The notes beneath the pieces are model-generated. The model ran no database searches. It was not told where the DNA came from and was given only the letters and a program-made list of their open reading frames with translations. Positions 26,592 to 35,645 of a stretch of DNA of 46,345 nucleotides are shown one piece after another; within the stretch, counting starts at the first letter, position 1, and the number at the start of each line of letters is the position of its first letter. Both the position numbers and the translations under genes were made by a program. Origin of the DNA: Gemmataceae bacterium (GTDB taxonomy: Bacteria > Planctomycetota > Planctomycetia > Gemmatales > Gemmataceae); the NCBI GenBank assembly GCA_025055215.1, contig JANWYO010000042.1, positions 1 through 46,345 of the forward strand, written 5' to 3'.

Positions 26592-28355
26592 ATGATCTCT
26601 TCGCCTGCTCTCCCATCCCGCGAGCCACGAGCCGCCCGCTCGGCCGCGGCCATGAGCCGCGCCGTGGGCCTGTTCCTCACCCAAGCAGTCGTCTTTGGCG
26701 TCGCTCATACTCAGGCCCCGTTGTACTACTCCAATCAGAACCAGTACTTTCTCCACGGCCTGGCCCAGGCCGGCGTCGGCGACCTGGATCGCGATTGGCT
26801 CGCAAACACCCTCGATCCGACTCCCGTCTTCACTGCACTGGTCGCGTTCGTTGCACGCTGGCTACCCGAACAAACCTTCTACCTCATTTACGTCCTGGTT
26901 CTGGGCGCCTACGCCCAGGCCATGCTGGCCTTATTTGACGCCCTCGGAGACCGGCCAAATGGCCTGGCGCGGCTGTTGTTCTTGACCGCGTCGACCGCAA
27001 TCCATGCCGCGATCCTGCGCGTGGCCTCGGTCCGACTGTTCGGCGTTGATTACCCGTGGTACGCGCAGGCAGGCGTGGCCGGGCAGTATGTCCTCGGGCC
27101 GGCGTTGCAGCCTTCGGTCTTTGGCGTGGGGTTGATCGTCTCTCTGGCAGCCGTCGCGCACGGCCGCCCCGGGCTGGCCATGCTGACAACGGCGGCGACT
27201 CTCTGGCTGCACGCGACCTATCTGCTGCCGGCGTTATTCCTCACACTGGGACATGCCTACGTCTGCGTCCGCGAGGGCCAATGGCGCTCGGCCGCCTTGA
27301 TCGGCCTCGGGACCGGCGCCTTGGCGGCGCCGGTTCTGGTTCGGCATTACGTCACCTTCGCTCCTGCCTCCGCCGGGGTCTTCGCCCAGGCCGCCGACAT
27401 TCTGGTTCATTTCCGCATTCCGCATCATGCGGTGGTGGAGCGCTGGTTGGATGGTGTCGCCATCCTCCAGATTGTCTGGGTGGTTTGGGCGCTGGCCGCC
27501 ATTCGCGGCCAGCGCCTCTTCGCCGTGCTGATGGTCGGGTTGTTGCTGGCGATCGTAGCCACCCTCATCCAGGTGGGGACCGGCAGCGACGTCCTGGCAC
27601 TGCTTTTTCCCTGGCGGATTTCGGTGGTCCTCGTTCCGGTGGCGACCGCCATTCTCTTGGGTATCCCGGTGCGCTGGCTGGCCAGCTGGATCGCCGAGCG
27701 GCCTGTTCACTGGCAACGCCGCGTCGTCTGGCTCTGTTATGCCGTGCTGGCGGTGCTGGTCGTCGGCGGCATCGCCGTCCATTACTGCTCTTGGGGTTAC
27801 TGGGTCAGTACCGAACCCGACGGCCTCTTCGACCACGTTCGCCGACACCGGCGGCATGGCGACCTGTATCTGGTCCCGGTCGAGGTCCCTCCCCGCGACA
27901 GAACCTCCCGCGGCGCATCATCCGGCACCTTTCTGCCACCGGACCACCACCAGCCGAGAGGGCCTTTGCCGACCGGCGGCATGTCGTCCTTTCGCCTAGC
28001 GACCGGGGCACCGATTTTCGTCGATTTCAAGTCGATCCCGTACAAGGACGTGGAAGTACTGGAGTGGTATCGGCGGCTGCGTTGGGCGGAGGAGCGCTAC
28101 GAAAAAAACGATTGGGACCGGGAGGAAACGGTTGCGGGCCTGACCCGGCGTGGCCTGACGCACATCGTCGTGCCGCGGACGTGCGTCCTCAGCCATCCGG
28201 CGTACGAGTGCGTCTACGATGATCCGTATTACCGGGTGTACCGCCTACGATGGGTGGAGGTTGCTTGGTGCGACGGCCCACGGCCTGAGCTCGGCGGCGG
28301 TCGGCAGCTCACCGAGTCGATTCCTCCTTGGGAGCGCGAAGCATCAAGTCGCTGA
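26592..28355 (+). CDS. Large polytopic membrane protein of unknown function
   Basis: 587 residues. About ten hydrophobic segments run from residue 20 to about 410, followed by a soluble domain (about 420-587) containing 'VDFKSIPYKDVEVLEWYRR' and 'RGLTHIVVPRTCVLSHPAY'. The layout resembles membrane glycosyltransferase-type or DUF6798-like planctomycete proteins, but no catalytic motif is certain. The first ATG has no good ribosome binding site; ATG at 26652 is an alternative. Its 3' end overlaps the 3' end of gpsA by 47 bases on the opposite strand. Confidence 0.65.
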   Translation: MISSPALPSREPRAARSAAAMSRAVGLFLTQAVVFGVAHTQAPLYYSNQNQYFLHGLAQAGVGDLDRDWLANTLDPTPVFTALVAFVARWLPEQTFYLIYVLVLGAYAQAMLALFDALGDRPNGLARLLFLTASTAIHAAILRVASVRLFGVDYPWYAQAGVAGQYVLGPALQPSVFGVGLIVSLAAVAHGRPGLAMLTTAATLWLHATYLLPALFLTLGHAYVCVREGQWRSAALIGLGTGALAAPVLVRHYVTFAPASAGVFAQAADILVHFRIPHHAVVERWLDGVAILQIVWVVWALAAIRGQRLFAVLMVGLLLAIVATLIQVGTGSDVLALLFPWRISVVLVPVATAILLGIPVRWLASWIAERPVHWQRRVVWLCYAVLAVLVVGGIAVHYCSWGYWVSTEPDGLFDHVRRHRRHGDLYLVPVEVPPRDRTSRGASSGTFLPPDHHQPRGPLPTGGMSSFRLATGAPIFVDFKSIPYKDVEVLEWYRRLRWAEERYEKNDWDREETVAGLTRRGLTHIVVPRTCVLSHPAYECVYDDPYYRVYRLRWVEVAWCDGPRPELGGGRQLTESIPPWEREASSR

Positions 28356-29313
28356 CGGCGGCTCGGGGATCCTTGCCCTCGTACAGGACGCGGTAGACCT
28401 CGGTCGTGATCGGCATGGAAATTCCCATCAGGGTCGCTTTCTCGTAAACGCTGCGAGTCGTGGTGACTCCCTCGGCGACCATGCTCATGCTCGCCAGGAT
28501 GTCGGCCAATTTTTCCCCTCGGGCGAGACGTTCGCCGACGTGACGATTACGGCCATGCCGGCTGATACAGGTGGTGATCAGATCGCCGATGCCGGCCAAG
28601 CCGAAGAAGGTGGCGTGCTCGGCCCCGAGGGCCACGCCGAAGCGGGCCATCTCCACGACGCCTCGCGTCAGCAGGGCTGCCTTGCTGTTGTCGCCGAAGC
28701 TCAGGCCGTCGCTGATGCCGGCGGCGATGCCGATGATGTTTTTCAGCGCGGCGGCCAACTCCACGCCCACGATGTCACTCGAGGTGTAAATCCGAAACCT
28801 TTCCGTGGCCAAATCCTGTTGCACTCGGCTGGCCAAGGCGGCGTCAGCGCTGGCGGCGACGACCGTGGTCGGCAGACCGCGGCTGACCTCCTCGGCGTGG
28901 CTGGGGCCGCTCAAGACGGCGAGCGGCCGGGGCCCCAGGACCTGCTCGATGACCTGGCTCGGCCGCAGGAAGGTCCCGATCTCCAGGCCCTTAGTCAGGC
29001 TGAGCACCGGCACCGGCCGACGCAAGGCGGCCGCTACCCGCTCCAGGGTCGGCCGCAGATACGCCGTCGGAATGGCCACGATCCACAGGTCGGTCCCGGC
29101 CGTCGCCTCCGCGATGTCGGTCGTCAAGCCGATGCTCGGCGGGATGGGCACGCCGGGGAGGAGGCGGCGATTCTCCCGATATTCTCGGAGGATGCGGGCG
29201 TTTTCCTCGCGGGCGCTCCACAGGGTCACCCGCCGATCGGCGCGCTGCGCCAGCAGCAATGCTACGGCGGTGCCCCAGGCACCGTCGCCAAGCACGGCAA
29301 CTTGGGAAAACAT
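28309..29313 (-). CDS. gpsA: Glycerol-3-phosphate dehydrogenase [NAD(P)+]
   Basis: 334 residues. The N-terminal Rossmann motif is 'VAVLGDGAWGTAVALLLA'. Later are 'SGPSHAEEVSRGLPTTVV' and 'ELAAALKNIIGIAAGISDGL', with the catalytic Lys. GpsA reduces dihydroxyacetone phosphate to sn-glycerol-3-phosphate for phospholipid synthesis. The 3' end overlaps the opposite-strand membrane protein gene. A -10-like TATAAT (minus strand, 29370-29375) lies about 60 bases upstream of the start. Confidence 0.94.
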   Translation of the reverse strand: MFSQVAVLGDGAWGTAVALLLAQRADRRVTLWSAREENARILREYRENRRLLPGVPIPPSIGLTTDIAEATAGTDLWIVAIPTAYLRPTLERVAAALRRPVPVLSLTKGLEIGTFLRPSQVIEQVLGPRPLAVLSGPSHAEEVSRGLPTTVVAASADAALASRVQQDLATERFRIYTSSDIVGVELAAALKNIIGIAAGISDGLSFGDNSKAALLTRGVVEMARFGVALGAEHATFFGLAGIGDLITTCISRHGRNRHVGERLARGEKLADILASMSMVAEGVTTTRSVYEKATLMGISMPITTEVYRVLYEGKDPRAAVSDLMLRAPKEESTR

Positions 29314-29633
29314 GGATCTGTCCGTTAAGGGCCGGAGGAATTGTTCCCCCCTTTGGTCAAGTTTGCTCCATTATAAATCCTCACCAGGATCAGAAATTCC
29401 GCTGGTTTCGATCAAGCGTTGCCGATTGATCCGAGGTTCGGGCGGCCAGGGCGGAAATTTCCAAGAAGCCTCGCTCCCTCAGCCGATGGATTAAACGAGA
29501 TTGGCGGGCTGTGCTTCAGAGTAGGTGTTGGCCTGCTCGGTGGCCCCGGCCCCTGTCGGAAGTGAACGGAGCCGACTTGCCGGGTTCAGCGGATGGGCCA
29601 AGAACGCCGCCGCACAACAGGGAGGAACGTGAG
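29314..29633. other. 320-base divergent intergenic region
   Basis: Lies between gpsA (-) and the 74-residue protein (+). It should hold promoters for both. Besides the gpsA -10 and the GGAGG site at 29621-29625, nothing stands out. The segment 29400-29470 is moderately AT-rich. Confidence 0.45.
29370..29375 (-). promoter_or_regulatory. Likely -10 element of the gpsA promoter
   Basis: The minus strand reads TATAAT here, in an AT-rich patch within a GC-rich genome, 57 bases before the gpsA start. The -35 at the usual spacing is weak (AATTTC-like). The element is perfect but a single hexamer is limited evidence. Confidence 0.45.
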
Positions 29634-29858
29634 ATGAGTGCCCGTCTCCGAGTGTATCCATCGCCGCGGAAGGACGGCCGGGCTTCGGCGCCCGAGCCGA
29701 CTGTGCGCATCAGCTTGCAGGACCTGCTTCCGTTGGTCGCCCTTGGCCAACGTGACAATTACCTGTGGTTGCAGGACTTCCTCGACGACGAAGTCTGCGT
29801 CACCGAGGACCTTTACGAAGTCCTGCAAGCCTTCCGCCGATACCGGCCATCGGCGTGA
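29634..29858 (+). CDS. Small conserved-type protein, 74 aa
   Basis: A 74-residue soluble protein. The N-terminal 25 residues are basic and Pro-rich; the rest reads 'VRISLQDLLPLVALGQRD' and 'YLWLQDFLDDEVCVTEDL', an amphipathic helical pattern ending 'YEVLQAFRRYRPSA'. I do not recognise a named family. A strong GGGAGG site eight bases before the ATG, normal codon use and an acidic, Leu-rich core support that it is real. It could be a planctomycete-specific protein. Confidence 0.6.
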   Translation: MSARLRVYPSPRKDGRASAPEPTVRISLQDLLPLVALGQRDNYLWLQDFLDDEVCVTEDLYEVLQAFRRYRPSA

Positions 29859-30530
29859 GGGGGCGCCAGCCCGAGCGGGCCGATCAACATGCCGGCCTCG
29901 GCCCTTGGTGTCAGCCCGGACGACGTTACGACCCAAAATCCGGCCGAGATCCCAAACCACCGGCTTGGCTTGGCTCTCGCGGCCCACGCCACGACCTTGC
30001 AGGTCACGCCTCCGGTAGCAGTTGTGCCAGCCATCTCACCGACGGGATTACCGGCGTTCGCCGAATTCTTGACCTTTCGGTGAGTGACACGCCCTTTCAG
30101 CTAAGGCACCGCATGCGACGCTGGTTTGTTGCCCCCCAAGGTCAAACTGTCAACCGGCGCCGCCGCCGTGCACGTCGGACCGATCTCCTCCACACCCCAG
30201 ATTCGGCCAACAAACCGCCCTGAGTCGTTCGACCTTGCAGCCAACCGACGAGAGTAAACGGCGATCGCCAAGGTTGAGCGATAAGCCAGTCTTGGCAGCG
30301 GCGAGTTCGTTAACGACAAAAGAGGCATCGCTGGCGGCCAACCGAGCCGTCAGCTTCTCGTCGATCTCGGTACCCAACGTCGGCTGGTCTTGGACGGAAA
30401 ACTTCCCATCTTTAAACCCGACAAGACATCGCGCTCAGCTTAGGTTCGTCCGCGCCCCTTGCCTCGTGTGCGCGATCACCATCGGGGCTTTGATGGTATT
30501 GGAAAGGAGAAACGGCTGGGAGCCAACGTC
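29859..30530. other. 670-base stretch without an intact gene
   Basis: No intact gene is supported. It contains a possible gene remnant on the minus strand (30240-30420) and the leader of the cupin gene. The remainder shows frequent stops and poor coding character. Confidence 0.5.
30240..30420 (-). pseudogene. Possible remnant of an enolase-superfamily C-terminus
   Basis: A minus-strand frame reads 'FKDGKFSVQDQPTLGTEID' then 'EKLTARLAAS'. This resembles the end of mandelate racemase/galactonate dehydratase-type proteins, which commonly finish with a DG..xVPxxPGLGVE(I/L)DE segment. The frame is closed by a TGA just upstream (about 30435) and has no start, ribosome binding site or barrel domain, so if real it is a truncated relic. 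The similarity is short and judged by eye. Confidence 0.28.
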
Positions 30531-30977
30531 ATGACCGTTGCCATCAAGATTGTTGCCCCTAAAGGCGGCCCCACGATCAGTCCCATCGGCGGGGACGTCA
30601 CCCGATACAAGGTGAGCGGCGCCGATACCGCGGGAGCTTTCGCCTTGCTCGAGCAAATCGTGCCGCCGGGGCACGGGCCCTGGCGGCATGTCCACAGCCG
30701 GGAAGAGGAGTCGTTCTACATCACCGACGGCAAGTTCACCTTTGAGGTCGGCGACGCGCGATTCGTAGCAACGGCAGGAGCTATGGTGCTCGGGCCGCGG
30801 GCCATCCCTCACCGTTTTTGGAACTCTGGCCCCGTGCCCGGAAAACTCTCGCTGCTCATCACGCCCACCGGCCTGGAGCCGTTCTTCGAAGAGTTCAGCC
30901 GATTGCTCGCCGAGCATCCCGGCGACCTGGCGACGCAAGCCGAGCTTGCCGGCCGGTACGGGATGCAATTCGTTTGA
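30531..30977 (+). CDS. Cupin-domain protein
   Basis: 148 residues. A single beta-barrel with the cupin metal motifs: 'PPGHGPWRHVHSREEESFYI' (motif 1, with GxxxHxHxxxxE) and 'PRAIPHRFWNSG' (motif 2). Such small cupins bind a metal and act as isomerases, dioxygenases or sensors; the function cannot be read. The C-terminal 30 residues are helical ('PFFEEFSRLLAEHPG'). ATG at 30531 has GGGAG eight bases upstream. Confidence 0.82.
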   Translation: MTVAIKIVAPKGGPTISPIGGDVTRYKVSGADTAGAFALLEQIVPPGHGPWRHVHSREEESFYITDGKFTFEVGDARFVATAGAMVLGPRAIPHRFWNSGPVPGKLSLLITPTGLEPFFEEFSRLLAEHPGDLATQAELAGRYGMQFV

Positions 30978-31000
30978 CCGATAGCCGGCGTGCCGCGTCT

Positions 31001-32023
31001 TCACGGGCTCGGCGAGTTGCAGGGCGCCGCCAGCGGCTGCTCGTCACCGAGGTAGTCGCCCTCGGCAAGCGGGTGCCCGCGAAGGAACTCGGCGGCGGTC
31101 ATGCGGCGTTTGCCCGCCGGTTGCAGCTCGACGATTTCCAGGGCACCGTCTCCCCCGGTGGCGACCCAAAGCTCCTGCGACCGACCGCCGGGCCAGATCG
31201 AGCCGGGGGGTCGATCGCGCTGTTCCGGCGGGCGGGCCGAGATACGGCCCGCCCGACAAATCAGCAGGCGGAGCGGCCCGTGGCCCCGGCGGTGTAGAAA
31301 AGTGTAGGCCGTAGGCCACGGCTGCATGGCGCGGATGTGGTTGCGGACCTGAAGCGGGTCGCGGCCCCAGTCGATCAGGCCGTGGGCCTTCGTCAGCTTG
31401 GGAGCCTTGGTGGCCAGGCTCTTGTCCTGTCTGGTGCCGTGGAGGGGGCCGACAGCAAGCCGATCGATCACCTCGCGGGCCAGCCTGGCCCCGATGACGG
31501 CCAAGCGGCTTTCGAGTTCGCCGGCGGTTTCGTCGGGAAGGATATCGAGCGCTTCCTGGGCCAGGATGTCGCCGGCGTCGACGGCGGCCGACATGCGGAT
31601 GATGGTCACGCCGGTCCGGGTCTCGCCGTGATAGATGGCCCAAGCGACCGGGGCAGCCCCACGGTATTTGGGCAGCAGCGAGGCGTGGACATTGATGCCG
31701 CCCAACGGGGCCACGCCAAGCACCTCCTTGGAAAGGATCTGCCCAAATGCAGCCACGACCAGCAGGTCCGGCTGAAATGCCCGCACGCCGCAGACCCCTT
31801 CCGGGGTGTTGATGTTTTCGGTCTGGAGGCACGGGATGCGGTGTTGCTCGGCCAGGGCCTTCAGGCCCGGGCCGACCCGACGGGTAGAACTGCGCTCGTG
31901 GCCTGGAGGCCGGTCCGGTTGCGTCACCAGTCCCACGACGGGGTGCGGGCTGCTTACCAGTGCCGCGAATGTCGGTTCGGCGAAGCTGCCCGTGCCCATC
32001 ATCACCAGTCGCAAAGGCGGCAT
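31001..32023 (-). CDS. fmt: Methionyl-tRNA formyltransferase
   Basis: 340 residues. The formyl-transfer core holds Asn111, His113 and Asp149, in 'GGINVHASLLPKYRGAAP' and 'VTIIRMSAAVDAGDIL'. A C-terminal OB-like domain follows. It formylates initiator Met-tRNA using 10-formyltetrahydrofolate. The start lies one base beyond the def stop (TGA then C then ATG), so translation is coupled. def-fmt is a common bacterial pair that adds and later removes the formyl group. Confidence 0.94.
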   Translation of the reverse strand: MPPLRLVMMGTGSFAEPTFAALVSSPHPVVGLVTQPDRPPGHERSSTRRVGPGLKALAEQHRIPCLQTENINTPEGVCGVRAFQPDLLVVAAFGQILSKEVLGVAPLGGINVHASLLPKYRGAAPVAWAIYHGETRTGVTIIRMSAAVDAGDILAQEALDILPDETAGELESRLAVIGARLAREVIDRLAVGPLHGTRQDKSLATKAPKLTKAHGLIDWGRDPLQVRNHIRAMQPWPTAYTFLHRRGHGPLRLLICRAGRISARPPEQRDRPPGSIWPGGRSQELWVATGGDGALEIVELQPAGKRRMTAAEFLRGHPLAEGDYLGDEQPLAAPCNSPSP

Positions 32024-32024
32024 G

Positions 32025-32651
32025 TCACGGTCTCGGTTCGGCTGACTCCTTGCTCCCGCTCGGCGGCGGCACGTCTTCCCCAGCCTCCAGCCGGGCCAGC
32101 AGCCGCTCGATCTCGACGTTTTCCGGAATCTCACCTCGCTCTTGGGCCTTGCGGAACTCACGCTCGAATTCCTTCAGCGCGCCGCGGCTGGCCAATCGAG
32201 CAACCGGCCCCATCTTATCGATAAACAGCACGCCATGAAGATGGTCAATTTCGTGTTGCCACGCCCGAGCAGCGAGGTCGTGTGCCTCGATTTCGACCGG
32301 TTCCCCCTTCAAGTTGTAAGCATGAACCTTGACGGTCTTGGCACGCCGAACCTTCTGAAACAGCCCCGGAAAGCTCAAGCACCCTTCCTCGTCTTCGATC
32401 GTGCCTTTGCGCTCCACGATGACTGGGTTGAGGAAAACCTGTTCCTGGTCTTTCTCCTGCGGGTCAGCCGTGAGATTCATGACCAGGAATTGGAAGGGGA
32501 GGGCCACCTGAGTAGCGGCCAAGGCCAAGCCACGGGCCTCGTACATCAGGTCGAACATCTCGCCCACCTGAAGGTGCAGCTTCTTGTCGATGGTGGTCAG
32601 GGGCTTGGCCTTATAACGCAGGGCCGGGTGCGGGAAATGCACAATTTTCAT
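32025..32651 (-). CDS. def: Peptide deformylase
   Basis: 208 residues. Metal ligands are Cys91 in 'EEGCLSFPG' and His133 and His137 with catalytic Glu134 in 'QHEIDHLHG'. Motif I, normally G-x-G-x-A-A-x-Q, reads GLALAATQ (41-48), with Ala43 in place of the second Gly. The enzyme removes the formyl group from new proteins. The C-terminal tail of about 50 residues is polar and longer than in E. coli. ATG at 32651 has GGAG six bases upstream; upstream in-frame codons lack support. Confidence 0.92.
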   Translation of the reverse strand: MKIVHFPHPALRYKAKPLTTIDKKLHLQVGEMFDLMYEARGLALAATQVALPFQFLVMNLTADPQEKDQEQVFLNPVIVERKGTIEDEEGCLSFPGLFQKVRRAKTVKVHAYNLKGEPVEIEAHDLAARAWQHEIDHLHGVLFIDKMGPVARLASRGALKEFEREFRKAQERGEIPENVEIERLLARLEAGEDVPPPSGSKESAEPRP

Positions 32652-32932
32652 CAGATCTCCGCCTTTGGGGCCGGGTACCGAAATCGAGCCCGCGCAGTGG
32701 CCGCTCCCGCGACCACATGTGGGGGGCGAGCTGTACGGGCCGTCCTTGAACGTTTCGGCAGCCGCACAACCTAGGACGCCCTGATTCAACCGGCGGTCGA
32801 GATTCTGTCGGCCGCGCTTCACGGAAACTTCGCTTGGCCGCTCAAGCACTGGGACGAGGGGCGGAGCGCCGTCCCGGTCAAGCCTCGTTGGCGTCCAGCG
32901 GAATCAGGGGCTTTATCCCATTATACGTCCGT

Positions 32933-35554
32933 TCACTCCTTGCGGAAGTGGGCCGGCTTGGCCTTCATCTTGTCGAACGGCTCCTTTGGCAGGAGGAAGA
33001 CATCGCCCGGCAACTTATTGCTCTGGGCGTACCAACGATTCTTGTCGGCGTCCGGGCCTCCCACGGTGAGCGTCAGCGGCGTTTTCTCGCCCTCAAGCGT
33101 CACCTCAATCTGTAATGCCCCGTCTTTGGTCTCCAGCTTTTGCTCCGGCTGAACCGGGGCCCGGGGGAGGAGAATTTTTTCCGCTTTCAGGTTGGACAGG
33201 GTCGTCACAAGCGCATCGACGGAAGCATTGTTCAACTCAAAATCCTTCGGACTCTTGACCTTCCAGGGCATGCCGGGCTGGCGCTCCAATTCCAGCGTAA
33301 AAGGCGACCCGGTGAGGTCTTGCCAACCGGTCAACTTGATGCCGACCGCTTTCGACGCATCAAAGGTGAACACGGTTGGGTCGACGAAGTTGGAAATGTT
33401 GAAGTTCCGAACCAGGTCCGGAATGATGAGAAAGACCAGGGGGCGCCCTTTGACCTGGGTGTAGACTTCGCTCTTGGCCTCGTTCTCTCCGCCAAACTCG
33501 AACACAAATTCTTCGGGTTTTGCGTCCTTGGTTTTTCGGGCCAACACCGTGGCGACCAGGTTCGGCGTCAGCAACCCATACCGGCTCAGGTCGGTATCCG
33601 ATGGGTTCTCGCGCACATATCGGTAAGCATGCAACTCTCGCAAGTCTTGAATGAACTGGTCGATCTTGCTGGCATTACCGACCCGACCGGCCAGGTCCTT
33701 TGGCTCGGTGAAGGTCCAGGTTTTCTTGTCGTCCTTGGTTTCCTTGGCGAGCTTGTAGGTCGTCTTGTCGTGAACCACGGTCAAGCCCGTGATCTCGTCA
33801 TCGCGAGTGAACGTCTTAATGGCCCGTGCCAGGAATGAAATCGGCTCAACATCAACCTTTTCGAGGATCGACTTCGGCACCGTCACAATGGTAGCTTCGT
33901 CGCCGACGGTCCGACGGACATATACCAGGTCATCCTTCCCTCCCAGCTTGCCGAACTCCAGCTTTACGGTCGGTTTGTCACTGGTGAGTTTCGGCTCGGC
34001 ATTCTGGGCCGCAGGTTCCTTTTTTTCTTCCTTCTTCTCTTTGTTTGCAGGCTCTTTCTTGTCCTTGCTGTCGTCCTTTTTCTCGTCCTTGGTCTGTTCG
34101 TTTTTCTTGTCGTTGGCTTTGGCGTCTTCTTTCTTTTCGTCTTTCACATTGGAGTCGGCCTTCTTGTCGTCCTTGGCCTTGGCATCTTCCTTCTTGATAC
34201 CGTTAACCCAAATCGAGACGGTAATCGTCGGGTCTTTCAGACCCAACTCCTCCGCCGGCTGCGTGGGGAAGTCCTTGACCTGACGCTTGGCGACAACGGC
34301 GCCGATCAGCGACTGGACCACGGTATCCTCGGCATCGCGGCTCGTTGAGCCGGTCCACAGCTTCCACTCCGGGATCGACTGGCCAGTCTTGCGGAGTTTC
34401 ATCAAACCGTGTGAATTGCGAATATCAATGGCATCCACCAAGGCCGTGTTCACCTGAGCCAAGTCACGATTCCGGAAGACGGCGAGGTCGCTCAGCACTT
34501 GAACCAGCGGATCGACGCGGTTTGCCGGGAGCGTGACGACGTGGCGTTCACTGGCCAGGCGCGCGTAATACTTCTCCGTCAGGTCGCTCTCTTTTTTCGG
34601 CGCTTTCTTGCCGATGAGGAGCGTTTCAGGGACGGGAGGCTTTCTGGTATCGCCGCCCAGGAGGTTGCCCGACCGGCGTTTGACCTCAATCCGCAGCGTG
34701 GCCGGTTGGTCTCCCTCTAAGCCGTATTGGGCGAGGTCTTTGGCATTGTCCGCCGCGAAATCTTGCTCGGTCTCCACACGAAGGTTCTCGATCGCTTCGA
34801 GCAGCTCCCGGACCCCGGTGATCTTCTTAGTTCCCCGATCCGTGGTTTGTGAGGTATCGGTGGCGCTGTCGTACTCCGCCAAACCGTAGGCCGGCTGAAC
34901 ATACTTCCATTCCAAATCCCCAGTCTTTTGGAGGATCAGGGGGCTGCCTTTGGGCTCCTTCAGGTTGACGTACGTGAGGTTGAGCATGCTCTCGGTGAGC
35001 AGGCTCCGCTCCCGAAACTCGATTGGCCTCTTGAAGAGCGTGTCAAGGTTGATGCGCCGGACGGCCAAGGCTTCCTTGGGCCGACCGGAGGAATTGACGT
35101 AGACGACCCGAGTTTGCTCGGTGCCGATGCCCTCACGGCCCAAGTTGAGCTTCCATTCGCTGTCTCCCTTTTTCAGGGTGACGATCATCGAAGGATTGTC
35201 CAACTCGACTTCCTGCAAACTTCGCGGCACGGCTGCCTCTTCGTGTCGGGAGGCGTTGATGACCTGATCGACGATCCGCCCCACCTGGGCACTATCCACG
35301 CGGAATTCGGAGGGTTGCGTCATCTTCCAGTTGCGGGTTTCCGGATCGCGGACAAAGACAAGTTTTTCCGCGGTGGGGCGGAGGCGCTCGATTTCAATGG
35401 TGTCGATGTCGTCGGCCTTGACCTTCGCCCGTCGAAGGTCAGTCATGACATAGTTTCCCTCGCCGGGCTTCGGGCCGAAGAGTTGGCTCAGGCCAAAAAT
35501 CACCAGGAGACCCAGGAGCAAACCAAACAGAATGTAGGTTGTCTTGAAGCTCAT
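32933..35554 (-). CDS. DUF4340-domain membrane-anchored protein
   Basis: 873 residues. One N-terminal membrane anchor (about 6-24, then 'SQLFGPKPGEGNY') precedes repeated DUF4340-type modules with the pattern 'IDTIEIERLRPTAEKLVF' and 'NWKMTQPSEFRVDSAQVGRI' near residues 50-95, and similar units further on ('RYGLLTPNLVATVLARKTKD' type). A Lys/Asp/Glu-rich segment of about 60 residues (roughly 34020-34200) interrupts the middle and is probably disordered. DUF4340 genes are usually found beside ABC-2 transporters with a GldG-like protein, as here. The function is unknown; it should face the periplasm. ATG at 35554 has GGAAAG upstream. Confidence 0.85.
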   Translation of the reverse strand: MSFKTTYILFGLLLGLLVIFGLSQLFGPKPGEGNYVMTDLRRAKVKADDIDTIEIERLRPTAEKLVFVRDPETRNWKMTQPSEFRVDSAQVGRIVDQVINASRHEEAAVPRSLQEVELDNPSMIVTLKKGDSEWKLNLGREGIGTEQTRVVYVNSSGRPKEALAVRRINLDTLFKRPIEFRERSLLTESMLNLTYVNLKEPKGSPLILQKTGDLEWKYVQPAYGLAEYDSATDTSQTTDRGTKKITGVRELLEAIENLRVETEQDFAADNAKDLAQYGLEGDQPATLRIEVKRRSGNLLGGDTRKPPVPETLLIGKKAPKKESDLTEKYYARLASERHVVTLPANRVDPLVQVLSDLAVFRNRDLAQVNTALVDAIDIRNSHGLMKLRKTGQSIPEWKLWTGSTSRDAEDTVVQSLIGAVVAKRQVKDFPTQPAEELGLKDPTITVSIWVNGIKKEDAKAKDDKKADSNVKDEKKEDAKANDKKNEQTKDEKKDDSKDKKEPANKEKKEEKKEPAAQNAEPKLTSDKPTVKLEFGKLGGKDDLVYVRRTVGDEATIVTVPKSILEKVDVEPISFLARAIKTFTRDDEITGLTVVHDKTTYKLAKETKDDKKTWTFTEPKDLAGRVGNASKIDQFIQDLRELHAYRYVRENPSDTDLSRYGLLTPNLVATVLARKTKDAKPEEFVFEFGGENEAKSEVYTQVKGRPLVFLIIPDLVRNFNISNFVDPTVFTFDASKAVGIKLTGWQDLTGSPFTLELERQPGMPWKVKSPKDFELNNASVDALVTTLSNLKAEKILLPRAPVQPEQKLETKDGALQIEVTLEGEKTPLTLTVGGPDADKNRWYAQSNKLPGDVFLLPKEPFDKMKAKPAHFRKE
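34020..34200 (-). repeat. Low-complexity Lys/Asp/Glu-coding segment
   Basis: Short TCTT/CTTT/GTC units recur on the plus strand, giving KKED, KDDKK and KDEKKEDAK-type repeats in the DUF4340 protein. It is an imperfect microsatellite-like expansion inside a coding gene. Its length may vary among strains. Confidence 0.75.
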
Positions 35555-35645
35555 GGTGCTTTCCTTCAATTCCTCGTCGCAGTCTCAGGGCGCCAAGAAC
35601 CAGAAACGATGGGTCGCTTGCCCCATCGAGGTACCGGCGACCCGA

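Noticed and set aside
30435-31004. Minus-strand frame across the cupin gene
   Set aside because: The cupin on the plus strand has both metal motifs and a good ribosome binding site; the opposing frame has neither.
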